Source of the DNA: Pleurostoma richardsiae
Taxonomy: Eukaryota; Ascomycota; Sordariomycetes; Calosphaeriales; Pleurostomataceae
Length of the DNA stretch: 64,000 bases
Direction of reading: 5' to 3'
Assembly: GCA_030052745.1 (NCBI GenBank)
Contig: JANBVO010000004.1
Location: forward strand, 558,001-622,000
Shown in pieces: positions 45,519-56,815 of the stretch; the first letter of the stretch is position 1, and the number at the start of each line of letters is the position of its first letter. Position numbers and translations under genes: made by a program. Under the pieces are notes generated by a model, which was given only the letters and a program-made list of their open reading frames with translations, was not told the DNA's origin and did not search any database.

Positions 45519-47399
45519 ATGAAGTACTCTGCGATCCTTGCGGCCTTGGTGGCCAGTGTTGCAGCGAAGGATGGTCGGACATTCGCTGTCCTGAGGTTCT
45601 ACGGAGATGGTCCCCTTACCGAGTGCCGTGCCGATCCTATTGTCCAGCCGGGCGTCACCTCCTCTCACGTCCATACCGTCATGGGAGGCAGCGGCTTCTC
45701 TATAAGCGCTACTGCTGAAGACATGGTGAACTCTCAGTGCAGCAACGCCTTGATTGAGGGAGACAACAGTGCCTACTGGTTCCCGAAGCTCTACTTCCAC
45801 GACAAGGACGCAGGCACCTTCGAACCGGTTGAGATGTTCTACATGAACGTCTACTACTTCTTCGAGGGCACCAATGATGAGATCAAGGCTTTCCCTGTTG
45901 GTCTGCAGATGGTCACCGGAAATGCCTTGACCAGGGTCTCTCCCGGAACCGGTGACATCAACCTCGACCCCTCCGCAGGCGACATCCAAGCCGTTCAGTG
46001 GACCTGCCCGCGGTCAAGCACCGACATTCCTCTGTATCCCGTTGGCTCAGATGGCTCCAAGGCTGGCATCCAGGATTCCAACAACAAGGGCGCTGGCACC
46101 GGCTTGCCCTTCCAGGAGTGTGATGGCTATGCATCCCCTCTCCGCATGGACCTTCACTTCCCGTCGTGCTACAACCCGGCTGCTGGCCTGAGCAACTACA
46201 AGGAGAACATGCAATTTCCGAGCAGTGCAGGGAATGGGAAGCAGGACTGCCCTGAGGGCTGGATCCATACGCCCCATATCTTCTTCGAGGTCTACTGGAA
46301 CACCCCTAAGTTCATCGACCGCTGGACTCCCAACGACGGCTACCAGCCTTTCGTCCTGTCCGAGGGTGATGTCACTGGCTTCTCCGAGCACGGTGATTTC
46401 TTTGCCGGCTGGGACGAGGATGTCCTCCAGCACATCATCGACACCTGCGACGCCGGTGATTCTGGTATGGACCAGTGCCCGGGCGTCACTGTCAGAGACA
46501 AGAGCCAGGACTGCCACGTTACCTGCCAAACCGACGAAGCGGTCACCGGTGTGCTGTCGGCTCTGCCCGGCAACAACCCGCTTGCTGGCTGGGGCATTGG
46601 CGACGTCTCTGGTGGTAGCAGCTCGGGAAGCAGCTCTTCTGCCGCCGCTGCTGCTCCCGCTTCCAGCGCCACATCTGCAAAGGCTGAGACCAGCACCACT
46701 GCTGCCAAGGTTGAGACTTCATCAGCCGACGCTGTCAAGATTGCCATCTCTTCCTCTGTAGCTGAGTCTCCTTCTGCTTCCGAGGAGGAGCCTGCTCCGA
46801 CTACTACCACTGTCGCTGCCGCCGAGCCAACCACCACCACCGCGCCCTCTGTCACAATCATCGCAGAGGAGCCTTCTTCGCTGTCTGACGCTGGTGGTGC
46901 CTCCGTGTCGACTGTATGGGACACAGTGACGGTCTGGATGACGCAAACCGTCACCGAAGACGGTGTTGCCCCCGCTACGGCGACCCCCACCGCCGCATCC
47001 ATCACCGGCAACTCGTCTCTGCCGAATGTCGCCGGCTGGAAGTATGCGGGCTGCTACAAGGACACTCGGACGCGCGTCATCCAGGGCGACAGGCTGCCGA
47101 ACCTCGGCGCCATGTCCAACGACAAGTGTGTCACCTACTGCCAGGGCAAGGGCTTCTCGCTGGCCGGCACCGAGTACGGCGGCCAGTGCTTCTGCGGCGA
47201 CGAGCTCGTGAGCGTGCAGCTGCAGGACGAGAGCCTGTGCTCTGCGACCTGCGAGGGCGACGCCTCGGCCGTGTGCGGCGGCGACTGGAGCCTGAGCGTC
47301 TACTCGACCGACGGCACCGTCAAGAGCTCCGCGGCCAAGCGCCACCTGCACAACCACGCTCTGCACCACCGCCGGCTGTCTCAGCACCGCCGGAGATGA
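45519..47399 (+). CDS. Secreted DUF1996 and WSC domain protein
   Basis: A single-exon, 626-residue extracellular protein. A signal peptide (MKYSAILAALVASVAA) is followed by a DUF1996 domain (about 25-340) with typical landmarks SSHVHTVMGGSGF, WFPKLYF, CPEGWIHTPHIFFEVYW and FSEHGDFFAGW. A linker of about 130 residues is rich in Ser, Thr and Ala and is probably O-mannosylated. A WSC domain (about 505-600) with eight cysteines (GWKYAGCYKD, CQGKGFSLAGTEYGGQCFCG, ATCEGDASAVCGG) should bind cell-wall glycans. There is no GPI signal or second membrane helix. The last 24 residues are odd: a Lys-Arg pair followed by a His/Arg-rich tail (HLHNHALHHRRLSQHRRR). The DUF1996-WSC architecture is common in filamentous fungi but its function is not settled; a wall or lignocellulose-associated role is inferred. 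Confidence 0.93.
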   Translation: MKYSAILAALVASVAAKDGRTFAVLRFYGDGPLTECRADPIVQPGVTSSHVHTVMGGSGFSISATAEDMVNSQCSNALIEGDNSAYWFPKLYFHDKDAGTFEPVEMFYMNVYYFFEGTNDEIKAFPVGLQMVTGNALTRVSPGTGDINLDPSAGDIQAVQWTCPRSSTDIPLYPVGSDGSKAGIQDSNNKGAGTGLPFQECDGYASPLRMDLHFPSCYNPAAGLSNYKENMQFPSSAGNGKQDCPEGWIHTPHIFFEVYWNTPKFIDRWTPNDGYQPFVLSEGDVTGFSEHGDFFAGWDEDVLQHIIDTCDAGDSGMDQCPGVTVRDKSQDCHVTCQTDEAVTGVLSALPGNNPLAGWGIGDVSGGSSSGSSSSAAAAAPASSATSAKAETSTTAAKVETSSADAVKIAISSSVAESPSASEEEPAPTTTTVAAAEPTTTTAPSVTIIAEEPSSLSDAGGASVSTVWDTVTVWMTQTVTEDGVAPATATPTAASITGNSSLPNVAGWKYAGCYKDTRTRVIQGDRLPNLGAMSNDKCVTYCQGKGFSLAGTEYGGQCFCGDELVSVQLQDESLCSATCEGDASAVCGGDWSLSVYSTDGTVKSSAAKRHLHNHALHHRRLSQHRRR

Positions 47400-48767
47400 A
47401 TAGAAGGAGAGACCTAGGTTCCATCCTTCTTCCTCTTCCGGTCATCAAACCAAACCGTTTTCGCTTCGTGGACCTGTATACTTCGCATCAAACATTTTCT
47501 GGCTGGGAATAGAAAAGGGGTAGGGCGGGGTTTATCGGCTGGGATCGCAAACTTTCTTTCTCTTCTCTGCCTGCACAAAGTCTCCATGAGGACAGGCGCT
47601 GGGTTCAAACAGCAAATTCCATTCGTTTCTTCCTCTTTTTCCCCTCTGGCTTTTCGAAACACCCCAGAGCGCAACGATGTTATGAGAAACCATCCCTGGC
47701 GCTCGGCGCTGGTTTCCACATTGGGGGGTGGCCTGGGCAGCTGAGTGTCCCCCCCCATACACAAACACTTTCGCTTCAAACCATTGTGTACCTTTGCTAC
47801 CAGGCAGGGAAAACCACGCCTGCTTTTCTTCACTTCTTACCTCGGGAGGGGAGGCTCGCTTCTTCCTCTCGGGTCGGCTGCTTCAAGGCAGCCTTTTCTG
47901 CGACGACCTTTCGGTGGAGGATAGATAGGGGGAGGGTTTGCAAAAAAGGAACCATTTGCCCTGCGGCGCCGGGGCTGAGAACATAGCGAGGATAGATGAT
48001 TCCGAAATCCGACTTTGCATAACGCTCGCTTTGGACACAGTAATCTCATCCCTGAAAGTTGCTTTGATACCGATGTTCTACTTATTCCCTTCCAGTCGCC
48101 TGTGGCACACGCACACTCGGTTGGACATGCTCTGTATCTGTAGGTGTTCTCTCCCTAGGTCTTTCTCTCGCGCTGCCAGCATGCGCAAGAGGGAAGCCAG
48201 GGCTTTTGAGGACAGTCGCCCAGGACATCGGCTGTTCTTCTCATCCGACACGGCAGAAGAGGAGCGAAGGGATAGGAGTAGAACGCCGGAGTGTATGGTG
48301 TCTGGCGTGGAGGCCTGATGCTTTCTCTACCCACGGCTACCCTGCCCGCCTTTCTGACCACCCAGACTTTGCACCAACCACATCTCACGATCGCAGGCGA
48401 ACAGATATTATATGCGGCCCCCAATAAGGTATATTCTCCCATTGTTTATCCCCAGGCTGCCTAGTAGCAGCGGATATCTATGTGTCCTGCTCTCCCTCCG
48501 CGTTGCGCATAAGGTATTGATAACAGTTAATTAGCCACCGCCCAAAAGCCCGTGTGCCCTGTTCCCTTAAGGTAACTGACGCCGAATAGTAAGTACACCC
48601 GACCGTTTCTATAGAAAGTGCACGAATGCAGTGTAGACATGATTGGTTCCGTTTACCGCAAGTCATGACTGAGCAGAGACCGATCTGACGAGGGTCCGTC
48701 ACTCCCTCCCTACAGTATTTCTCAGCCCTTTCTCTCGTGGCATCAACCGCCCCCCCCCCCCCCCCCC
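47400..48767. other. Intergenic between convergent genes
   Basis: Shared 3' flank of the DUF1996-WSC and SET genes. No supported gene. It ends in a run of 18 C (48750-48767). Confidence 0.55.
48750..48767 (-). repeat. Homopolymer of 18 C (G18 in the SET mRNA)
   Basis: The run abuts the TGA stop codon of the SET gene, so the mRNA carries 18 consecutive G directly after the stop. Such a tract can form a G-quadruplex and is prone to length change. Confidence 0.95.
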
Positions 48768-50495
48768 TCAGGTATTACCAGCACCGTTCGTCGCCGCGTC
48801 CGCAGCGGACTCGTCCCGACACCGCTTGCACATGCACCAACCCCCCAGACTCCCCATGGCCCACTCCCTCCTCTGCTGTACCGGCAGGTCGACGTCGCAG
48901 TAGTGGTTGAGGATCTCCTCGCCGGCCTTGATACCTCCCCTGCCACCACCGACGACCCGCGTCTCTCTCGCCCAGAGCTTCATGCGTCCTCCCCACTCCC
49001 ACGTGACGTTGGGGTTGCAGTCGTGGTTCGCGAGGCACCAGAACGGATGCACGGCGGCGACGTCCGGCCGGCCGTCGCGCGTGCTCTTGCGGGCGGAGGC
49101 CGTGCCGCGGAACTTCGCGTACAGGGTGCTGAAGACCCATATATCGTGCTCGGGGAGCGTGGCGTAGATGTCGACATCCATCTTCTCGAGAATGTGTAGC
49201 GGCGCCTCGACGTTGTACTTGAAGGAGAAAGGGAGGGTCCAGTCGGGCGGCGGTCCGGCGTTGGGGGACAGGTCGATGTCGTTGGACCGCGGGGGCACGA
49301 AGTCGCCCCAAATGTACTTGACTTCCTTGACCTCGAGGGGGTGAATGCCCTGGTGGTTAGACATGGCTAGCAGGCGCGCCAGCAGAAGGAGGTACAGCGA
49401 CGCGTCGGCCTCCTTGGCTTCCGGGTCCTTCGCTATGGAGTCGACGTCTTTCTCGCACACGGCTGGGTGGTAGAGCTCCTGCGCCTTGTTGAAGCAGAAC
49501 TCGTTGCAGAAGACAGTGTCGTAGCACTCGGGGCAGCTCACTGCCTCGCTATTAGCCTGCAGGGGTGGCAGGGCGGTTCCGCAGGCGTCACATATCGACT
49601 CCTTATGCCGATTGTTTGCGGTCAGGAGGGAGTATTCCTCGAGGACGATTTCACCGGGGGCGATGTCCTCTTTCGCGAATACACCCAGTTGGTCGCAGGT
49701 TGGTATTATCTCGTAGTTATCGGTCTCACTCGCGCCGTCTAGGAGAATGGGGAGCTTCGAAACCTGAACTGCACACTTAGGGGCAATGCTGGCGAGCTCG
49801 GCGTTTAGGAACGCTAAGGATCCCTCAGAGAAGCGATCTGGTTCGTGGGTGTTCCAGGGATAGACTTCGCGGCGCACCATGCCCCAGTCAGACAGCTCGT
49901 TTATGTCGATGTCGTCGGCGTTGTCTTTGTGGAGCCTCCGGCGAGCAACTGTCTGGATGTAGCCCTGGGTGTTGAGAAGCTCGGCGTTGCTGGGGGAGGC
50001 AGCAAGCCCACGCTCGCAGAAGCTGTAGGCGCTCTTGAGGCAGCCGCACAAGAGCAGACTGAGAGACAGAATCTGATAGCACCGGAGGGAGGCGATAGCG
50101 GCCAGTTCCTGTGGGGGCTCGGGTCCGGCTGGGCCATGGCCGTCCACTATCTCGGCCGAGCCATGGATGAGAGAGCCATATCGCAGGACGTCGGGGAGGG
50201 GGTCCGTGTGGTAGGGCTTGAGCGCCTCAAGGGCTTGCTCGTGATACTCGAAGCTCTCGTTCCGAACCTCGTCGGTAAGCAGTAGGGCGCGATATGCATC
50301 TCCGGCGGCTAGGGAGGGGTAACCGAGATGGGCGTAGACCGAGGCCCGCTGCAGATACAGAATCAGGTCGTACGGGGAGTCGGCCAAGGCGTCTGACAGC
50401 CTCTGGCGGCGACTGAGCAGGAGGTCCAGACCGGTGCTGACGGCGGAGCTGGAGTCCTCAGAGACAGGCTGGTCGTCCTCCATGGCGGTGGTCAT
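48768..50495 (-). CDS. TPR, MYND-type zinc and SET domain protein
   Basis: A single-exon, 575-residue protein. TPR-like helices (about 30-190: LADSPYDLILYLQRASVYAH, SAYSFCERGLAASP) precede a SET domain split by a zinc insert, the SMYD plan. SET begins at about residue 258 (CDQLGVFAKEDIAPGEIVLE). The insert holds CDACGTALPP, CPECYDTVFCNEFC and HPAVC, a MYND-like two-zinc arrangement. The SET core continues with LANHDCNPNVTWEW (NHxCxPN) and EEILNHYCDV, and a post-SET cysteine cluster CMCKRC closes it. SMYD-type enzymes transfer methyl groups from S-adenosylmethionine to lysines of histones or other proteins; the substrate here is unknown. The start is the first ATG, with another four codons on (MTTAMEDD). 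The stop codon is followed immediately by G18. Confidence 0.9.
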   Translation of the reverse strand: MTTAMEDDQPVSEDSSSAVSTGLDLLLSRRQRLSDALADSPYDLILYLQRASVYAHLGYPSLAAGDAYRALLLTDEVRNESFEYHEQALEALKPYHTDPLPDVLRYGSLIHGSAEIVDGHGPAGPEPPQELAAIASLRCYQILSLSLLLCGCLKSAYSFCERGLAASPSNAELLNTQGYIQTVARRRLHKDNADDIDINELSDWGMVRREVYPWNTHEPDRFSEGSLAFLNAELASIAPKCAVQVSKLPILLDGASETDNYEIIPTCDQLGVFAKEDIAPGEIVLEEYSLLTANNRHKESICDACGTALPPLQANSEAVSCPECYDTVFCNEFCFNKAQELYHPAVCEKDVDSIAKDPEAKEADASLYLLLLARLLAMSNHQGIHPLEVKEVKYIWGDFVPPRSNDIDLSPNAGPPPDWTLPFSFKYNVEAPLHILEKMDVDIYATLPEHDIWVFSTLYAKFRGTASARKSTRDGRPDVAAVHPFWCLANHDCNPNVTWEWGGRMKLWARETRVVGGGRGGIKAGEEILNHYCDVDLPVQQRREWAMGSLGGWCMCKRCRDESAADAATNGAGNT

Positions 50496-52237
50496 GGCGG
50501 GGGATTAAGAGCGGGCAGACAGGGGGAAGGGGTTAGAAAGATCTTTGTCATTGCGGGTCGCGAATGGAGCGGCCTAGCGAGCGACGAGGAGTAGCTGGGC
50601 CTTCAACGTCTATGATCGCTCGGCAGCGGGACGGCGCGCGCGGTGAAGCCGCAGAACGGCAGCGAGGGAGTCGAGGAAGCGGGACAGCGGGCAAGGGGAG
50701 AGGTATGGGATTTTTAACTGGAAGCTGCCGCGGAGGCTGGCGTCGTCGTGCAGCGAGGCCGGTAGCCAGAGAGATGCCGGGTGATGCCGCGGATGCAGCA
50801 AAACCCTGATTTTCAGCAGGAGTTTCCTCTTTTGCGCAGTGCCTCGGGGCAGTCACGGGGCCCTAGAAGCAGTGCTGGGGACCGAAACTCGAAGCCTTAA
50901 TGGCGCACAAGGCTCGGGAAGAGCTTCTAAGGCATTCCAAGGGCGCCGCAACATTCCCTAGTGCTGAACCCACGCAGCGACGGCGGCTAGCAGACAAGAT
51001 TAGTAGAGGGCGTCTATAGGAGGGAAAGCACTAATAAGGTTCGACGCCAGCAAGCCTCTGAGCCTGTGAAGGCGCTCCAACAGCTGCCACACAGATTAGC
51101 CTCTTTTTCTTTTTTCTTCTTTCTTCTTCTCTGCGTCTGCGTTCCCGTGCGGCAGCCCAGCCGGCCCTCGGAATCCGTGTCAAGGGTGACGACACCAACC
51201 GTCCGCAGCTCTACGCCGTGATGCACAGCGCATGTGGACGGAGTAGCGGATTTAGGCCGGTGCGCACGCAGTATGGGTGGATGGGAGCGAGGAGGTGAGT
51301 GCGACGCCTCAGGGCCGGTAGGACAGACGATCTGCCGTCGCGAGGGCCTCGAGGGCCTAGAACGCCGTCTGAAAGATGAGGCCATGAGGGGCTTCAGCGC
51401 CGGCATGTTACTCAATTGGGTCTTCGTTGCGGCGTCACGGCGGAGGACTTGAGCCGGCCACAATATGATCCTGCGCGCCTAATTGGCCGGAAGGCCCGGA
51501 AAGGTCCCACAAAGACCCTGGAGGCGACAAAGAGGACCCTTGAAGGCCCCAGAATGGCGCAGGAGAGGAGGAGCCAGAGGAGCCAAAGGGAGCCACCACC
51601 ACCACCGGACGGAGTCTGACGGACAGGGTCCACCCACTCACTCCCCCTCTGGCTCTCTCAGGCTCCGCTCCATCCCTCCTCCGTACTATCACCGTACCGT
51701 TGTATGTGCGTTGGAACGCCGTCGGGTATCGCCATCCGCCAACACCCTCTTCCTCCGTCATTGGGGAATCATTGGGGCAGCCTCTCCTGCGTCTCGGCGT
51801 ATCCGCAAATAGAACCAACCAGACAGCAGGCGAGGAGGTTACCGGATGTGAACGCCCTAGAGAAGCGATACCCCGGCAGCAGCAACGAGCCTCATGCAGG
51901 TGCATCCGCAGACCTAGTCTACCGCCTGGAAGGTCCCGATGAGGACGCCTTGCGGTTGCGACGGCAATCTGGCATGAACAAACAGCTCATCTCTCTCTTC
52001 TCACGCCGGAGTGAGCCCCGTGTAAGCTGATTGGTTTGTGGCACCTGCGAATGCCTCGACGATCCGGGCCCCTGGTAGGTGGTTTCAAGGTACGTAGGCC
52101 TTATCTCGGGGTCGCCCACCGAGAAAGTGCGGAAGATGATGTCTATTTATCCAAGTGTCGTCTATGAGTCGATTATTCAGGAAGCCTTATGCAATTGTGA
52201 TGCCGCATCCGTGGTCGAGACCGCGAGACCGCCCACG
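50496..52237. other. Intergenic, SET promoter and 3' flank of the phosphatase
   Basis: About 1.7 kb with no supported gene; frames at 51014-51463 and 51435-51905 (minus) overlap plus frames and have no domain. A T/C-rich block lies at 51108-51132. Confidence 0.5.
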
Positions 52238-53357
52238 CTACTCCGCAGGCCCGAGGAGGTCGCTCAGCTTATCCACATAATAGGCCGGCACCACCTCTGC
52301 ACTGCTGTGCTCCCAATCCTCCTTCTTATTCACGCCGGTCAGCACGGCTAGGGTGGCCCCGAGCTTGCCCTCAATGCCGAACCGGATATCGGTGTCTAAC
52401 CTGTCGCCGACCATACACGTCCGCGACCTGTCCAGGTGGTACTTGCCCTCCACAGCGTCCATCATGGCCTGGCTCGGTTTCCCCAGGGCTAGGGGCTGCT
52501 GCCGCGTCATGTTTACTAGCGGGATACCTATTGAGCCAGCGCCGGGGAAGAAGGCGTGGTTCATGGGGAGGGTGCTGTCGACATTGGTGGCCAGGAACTT
52601 TGCTCCCCGGACGATATACTGGTAGGCAGTGGCAAGCTTCAGGTAATTGATGTGGAAGTCCAGCCCCGCCAGCACGACGCCAACGTCAGGATCCAGCAGG
52701 CTCCCGTCAGCGAGGCCTGCGAAGTCGGCGTCGGTGATGTCCCGTCGGAATGCAGGATCCGTGCCCCCTATGAAGGGGACGTTCTCGCTCTGGAGCTCCG
52801 TCTCGATTCCCTTCTCTCCTATCACGAACACCTTGTTCTTGGGGGTTGGTAAGTTCATGATGCGGCCAATGTAGATGGCCGCCGAGTAGGACGAGCCGAA
52901 TATGTCGTCAACCCGGGAGGAGATGCCCTTGGACTCCAGCTTCTTGACGTACTCCTCCCTGGACTTGGTCGAGTTGTTGGTGACAAAGACCGTCCTCTTG
53001 CCTAGATGCGCGATGAGCCCCTTTGCCGGCGAGACGGGGTGTCAAATGCAGCAGGCAGCGTGGCCGTGTGGCTGACCTTTTGACCGCAAGAGCTTGATGG
53101 TCTCTGGGACACCGTCGAAGACATGCTCCCCCGACCACAAGACGCCTGGTCGTGAGCAATCAGCGATGAGCAGAGACTGCAAGGCCCTTCCAGCCGGTCT
53201 TACCGTCGCAATCTATTAAGAATGTCTAAACATATTGTGAGCATAAGAGGGCTTGCAGGGCGGATGACAAAGCGACGCTTCGGAAATGACGCACGTCAAA
53301 TTTATCCAAGAAGTCGTTGATGGCAGCGCCATCACCGCTAAGATGCTCAGGAGCCAT
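52238..53357 (-). CDS. PHO13: HAD-superfamily phosphatase, PHO13 / phosphoglycolate phosphatase type
   Basis: A 305-residue enzyme from four exons in transcript order: 53357-53295, 53225-53204 (22 bp), 53145-53077 and 53001-52238. HAD motif I is FLIDCDGVLW (nucleophile and acid/base Asp), motif II VFVTNNSTK, and motif III MVGDRLDTDI with an upstream Lys (ALGKPSQAM). The C2-type cap lies between motifs II and III. Relatives are called p-nitrophenylphosphatase or phosphoglycolate phosphatase and clean up phosphoglycolate, 4-phosphoerythronate and phospholactate, side-products of glycolysis and the pentose phosphate pathway. The 22-bp second exon codes most of motif I, so splicing accuracy decides activity. 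Length fits the family (300-310). A 6-phosphogluconolactonase gene lies 2.7 kb away, which may be chance. Confidence 0.93.
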
Positions 53358-56029
53358 AGCAATAGCAATACTGAAGGACGAGTAGCAAAGGAGGGAAGTA
53401 TGAACAGATTCACAATAGCAACGTGAGAGAGGAGGTCTAAGAGGACTGTAGGTGAGAGTGAAGGATGCTGTCTTACGGAGGAAGTACTCGTACAGCTAGA
53501 GTCATCGGTCCGTTGAGGGAAGATACCTCACACAGGCGATGGCGGTCTGGTCCCCGCTTTCGCTCCCAAGCTTGGAAGACCTTCTCTTGCGCTCGCAGCA
53601 TGATTGGTTGGGGGCACAAAACGGTCCCAACTCCGACCCAGGGACGGAGTACAGAACACACGGCCCAGTAAGTTACCTACCGACTATGTACAGTACCTTG
53701 AGGCAGGGGCATTATGTTGCACGTTTAGCTGTCAATCGCTTCTTCCCGGCGCTGATCTGGGACTTGAAACACCAGAGCCCGCGATCGACTGATGATGTTT
53801 ACGGCGTATTGTGCTTTGGATACTCCGCAGCGCCCGGTGTTCCCGGTCACTTCCAGCTTTTGCGCCTTCTCAGCCTTATCAGAGACAGCCCAGCGTGGGA
53901 CAATCCGCTCTCTGAATGCTTGTTCACTCGATGACGACATTGCCCCCCAAGTTGGCCCCGCCATCATCGTGAACCCCACCTTCATCCGGAACAAGGACGA
54001 GTCGGCGCCGGGTCAGACACGAACGATTACACACAGCACTGTACCTTGGCCTTTTAGCAAGAGATCGAGGCAAGAATCGGCCTCGCGATGTCGGGTAATT
54101 CCACCGATCTCGCTTGAGGCCGGACACCAGTTCCAGCCCACTCTGTCAGCCACACCCAACACAAAGACTCCGTCAGCCCCTCCTGTCTTGTCTGCCCTCC
54201 CGGCCTCTTCCATACTCGGCTCGCAGCTGATATGTGATGTATCAGACATGCAAGAAGGGTCGACCGCGGCAAGTCATCATGCCCACTTGGCGTCAGCAGA
54301 CCGACATCCATGCCTTAGATAGGGACCTTCCGTTGGTCTCGCCACTCTTCTTCTAGATGGGAGCCATCATGGCCACCGTCTTCCTCCCTTCGAAAGGTGG
54401 CTGAAGCGGGATCTACCCCCCGCTAGTGCGTTCGTAGATGGGCAGAGCTGTCCCCGGATGATGACAAGACCAGAGCACAGCTGTGGATCGCCGACAAGTG
54501 GGTGGGTTCAGCGGGCTTACTTATGATGGAGATTTTGTTTGTCGAAACGGCCGCCATCGCCTGCGTTGAGCGCAACGTCACTGACTCATCATTGTGATGG
54601 AGGAAGCCTGGCGAGCCTGGCGTGCATCGTCAGCACAGGAGTACCTGCAGCCAGCTAGCGACGCGGCGCACACTGTATGTACCCTACGTGCGGCGTGCCT
54701 ATGAGGCGTCCAGGCACCTGGATCGCGATGAGACATCGTCGCCGGGAGCCGGGAGGCGAAGGTCTTCCCAGGTTGCTTGGCTGCTTGGTCAAGGAAGAAA
54801 ACATCGCCATCGACTGCTGTGACATATGTGGTATGGGTGCTGGCTGTCTCCTGACGCGGCAGAAGGTGACGCAAGTCAAGAAACATATAGGAGCAGGACC
54901 TCATGCCTGTCTCAACCCCGTAGATGGGGGCGCTTTTGCTAGTTGTGCTTCTTTGTTTGCCTCTTTGTAGGTAACATGTGATGTTTATTTCGACGACATA
55001 CTGAACGCAGACACCAAATACTATCAGCAAAGGTACACATATTGCCTGTCAAGTCTACGGCGGAACAACATCCGGTCAAAACCGGCCCAAACCTAACTGC
55101 CACCCTGTCTAAAATTCCTACAGCGCCAAAGGTTGCCGTCATAGCTCCCGCCATCCGGGACGACTCACACGCATGCCCGAAGCTTGCAAGTCATCGCAAT
55201 TCCTACTGCTTGCATAGATGCTGCACTGCATCTAAGGTAGGTTTGTCTGTTTCTGCGGTTTATTCCTCCAGCTACCTGGCCTGAAGTACCGACCTATGGC
55301 TGATTTAGGGCGAGGCTCTTACGCTAAACAAACTGTTGCCGTCACTCGCCAATCCTTAATTTTTGCGACCGGACGACGTCTTCACTAATCGCCAAGACCG
55401 ACCTCCTCGCGGCATCTTTTCCCGACACACGACAGACTCATTTGACATTTGACATTTGATTCCCAGCCCTGGGAGAACTCTCGACTAAGGAATTTCTCAA
55501 ATTCCTCTTTACCACGTTTTCGAACGGGCCAAGAGCTACAACACTAGTCCAGTAGTTCCCGCCGAATTCGCATCGCATAGCGTTGCTGAGAAGAGACTGG
55601 GAAAGCTGGACCAAAGCTCCCAAGTGGGCTCTGCGGCGACAGACGAAACGAACATCGTCATTATAAGTCGATTTCCCGCCGTTATCGATAGTGAAATTTG
55701 AGCTTTGCCGTCACCCACCTGGCGCCCACCACTAGGTTACCTACCTACCACCACCACCCCACATCCAGCCAACGAAACTGCGAGCATTCCATCAATTTCC
55801 TGCCTGTCCCAGCAGCCTTCCTCCGACATCTCAACCTCACAGAATCCCCGTGGGAAGACCCGCGAGCCTCAATTGCACTCTCGTCCGTTCCTGACCGACT
55901 GTCCAACATCTGTCTGACGCCCGCTCGAGGAGACGCACGCACAGCCAGCCTTGCGCGCTCAGCGACACGCCCCCACTTCATCACAAACCCCCGCGCCTTG
56001 GCCCCTCGACACAAACCAATACCTCCAGC
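53358..56029. other. 2.7 kb divergent promoter region
   Basis: No supported gene between the phosphatase and 6-phosphogluconolactonase. The 176-codon plus frame at 53792-54322 is overlapped by several minus frames and has no motif. A short TTTGACA tandem (about 55441-55458) and a CCTACCTACC stretch near 55738 occur. 55690-56025 is probably the SOL leader. Confidence 0.5.
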
Positions 56030-56815
56030 ATGGGCAACCAGACGAATCTCTACCCCTTCCCCAACGTCGATGCCTTGGCTTCGGCCCTGCGCGCGTACGT
56101 CGTTCAGTGCCAGAACGCCGGCCTCACGCGTCATAACCTCTTCAAGGTTGGCGTCTCCGGCGGCTCGCTGCCTAAGACGCTCGCCCAGGCGCTGCTAGCC
56201 CCCGCTTCGGGCCCCGACGACGCTGTTCTCTGGGACAAGTGGGAGATCTTCTTCGCCGACGAGCGCGCCGTACCCCTCGATCATGAGGACTCCAACTATG
56301 CCCTGCTGAAGAAGGAGCTGCTCGACAAGATCCCCGCCGATGCGGGTAAACCCACCGTGCACACTATCAACACCGACCACCTCGGCGACACCCAGGAGCT
56401 GGCGGACCAGTATGAGCAGACCCTGGTCGCATCCTTTGCGAGTCGCGACAGCGTCCGACTGCCCATCTTTGACCTGCTACTCCTCGGCTGCGGCCCTGAT
56501 GGCCACACATGCAGCCTCTTTCCCGGCCACGAGCTGTTGCGCGAGACGACCGCCTGGGTCGCGCCCATCGAGGACAGCCCCAAGCCGCCCCCCCGGCGCA
56601 TCACCCTGACGCTGCCAGTCGTCTCTCACGCGGTGCGGGTGGCCTTTGTAGCGACCGGAGGCGGCAAGAAGGATATCATGAAGCAAATCTTCGAGGAGGG
56701 CAACGGCCTGCCGTGCGCGCTCGTCAACGAGGCGACGGGCGACCGGTGCAGCTGGTTCGTGGATGAGCCCGCGGTCGAGGGTGTCAGCTACCCGAAGAGG
56801 GGTTTCAATCTGTAG
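56030..56815 (+). CDS. SOL: 6-phosphogluconolactonase
   Basis: A single-exon, 261-residue cytosolic enzyme that hydrolyses 6-phosphogluconolactone to 6-phosphogluconate, the second step of the oxidative pentose phosphate pathway. Family landmarks: VGVSGGSLPKTLA (phosphate-binding glycine loop, about 42-54), WEIFFADERAVPLDHEDSNY (catalytic-site ADER signature), LLLLGCGPDGHTCSLFPGH, and a late SHAVRVAFVATGGGKKDIM. Length and intronless structure fit Sol/DevB proteins. The start codon at 56030 gives the usual short N-terminus. No signal peptide or targeting extension. It is separated from the divergent phosphatase by a 2.7 kb promoter region. Confidence 0.95.
   Translation: MGNQTNLYPFPNVDALASALRAYVVQCQNAGLTRHNLFKVGVSGGSLPKTLAQALLAPASGPDDAVLWDKWEIFFADERAVPLDHEDSNYALLKKELLDKIPADAGKPTVHTINTDHLGDTQELADQYEQTLVASFASRDSVRLPIFDLLLLGCGPDGHTCSLFPGHELLRETTAWVAPIEDSPKPPPRRITLTLPVVSHAVRVAFVATGGGKKDIMKQIFEEGNGLPCALVNEATGDRCSWFVDEPAVEGVSYPKRGFNL

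Noticed and set aside
53792-54322. 176-codon plus frame in the phosphatase/SOL promoter
   Set aside because: Overlapped by several minus frames; no domain recognised.
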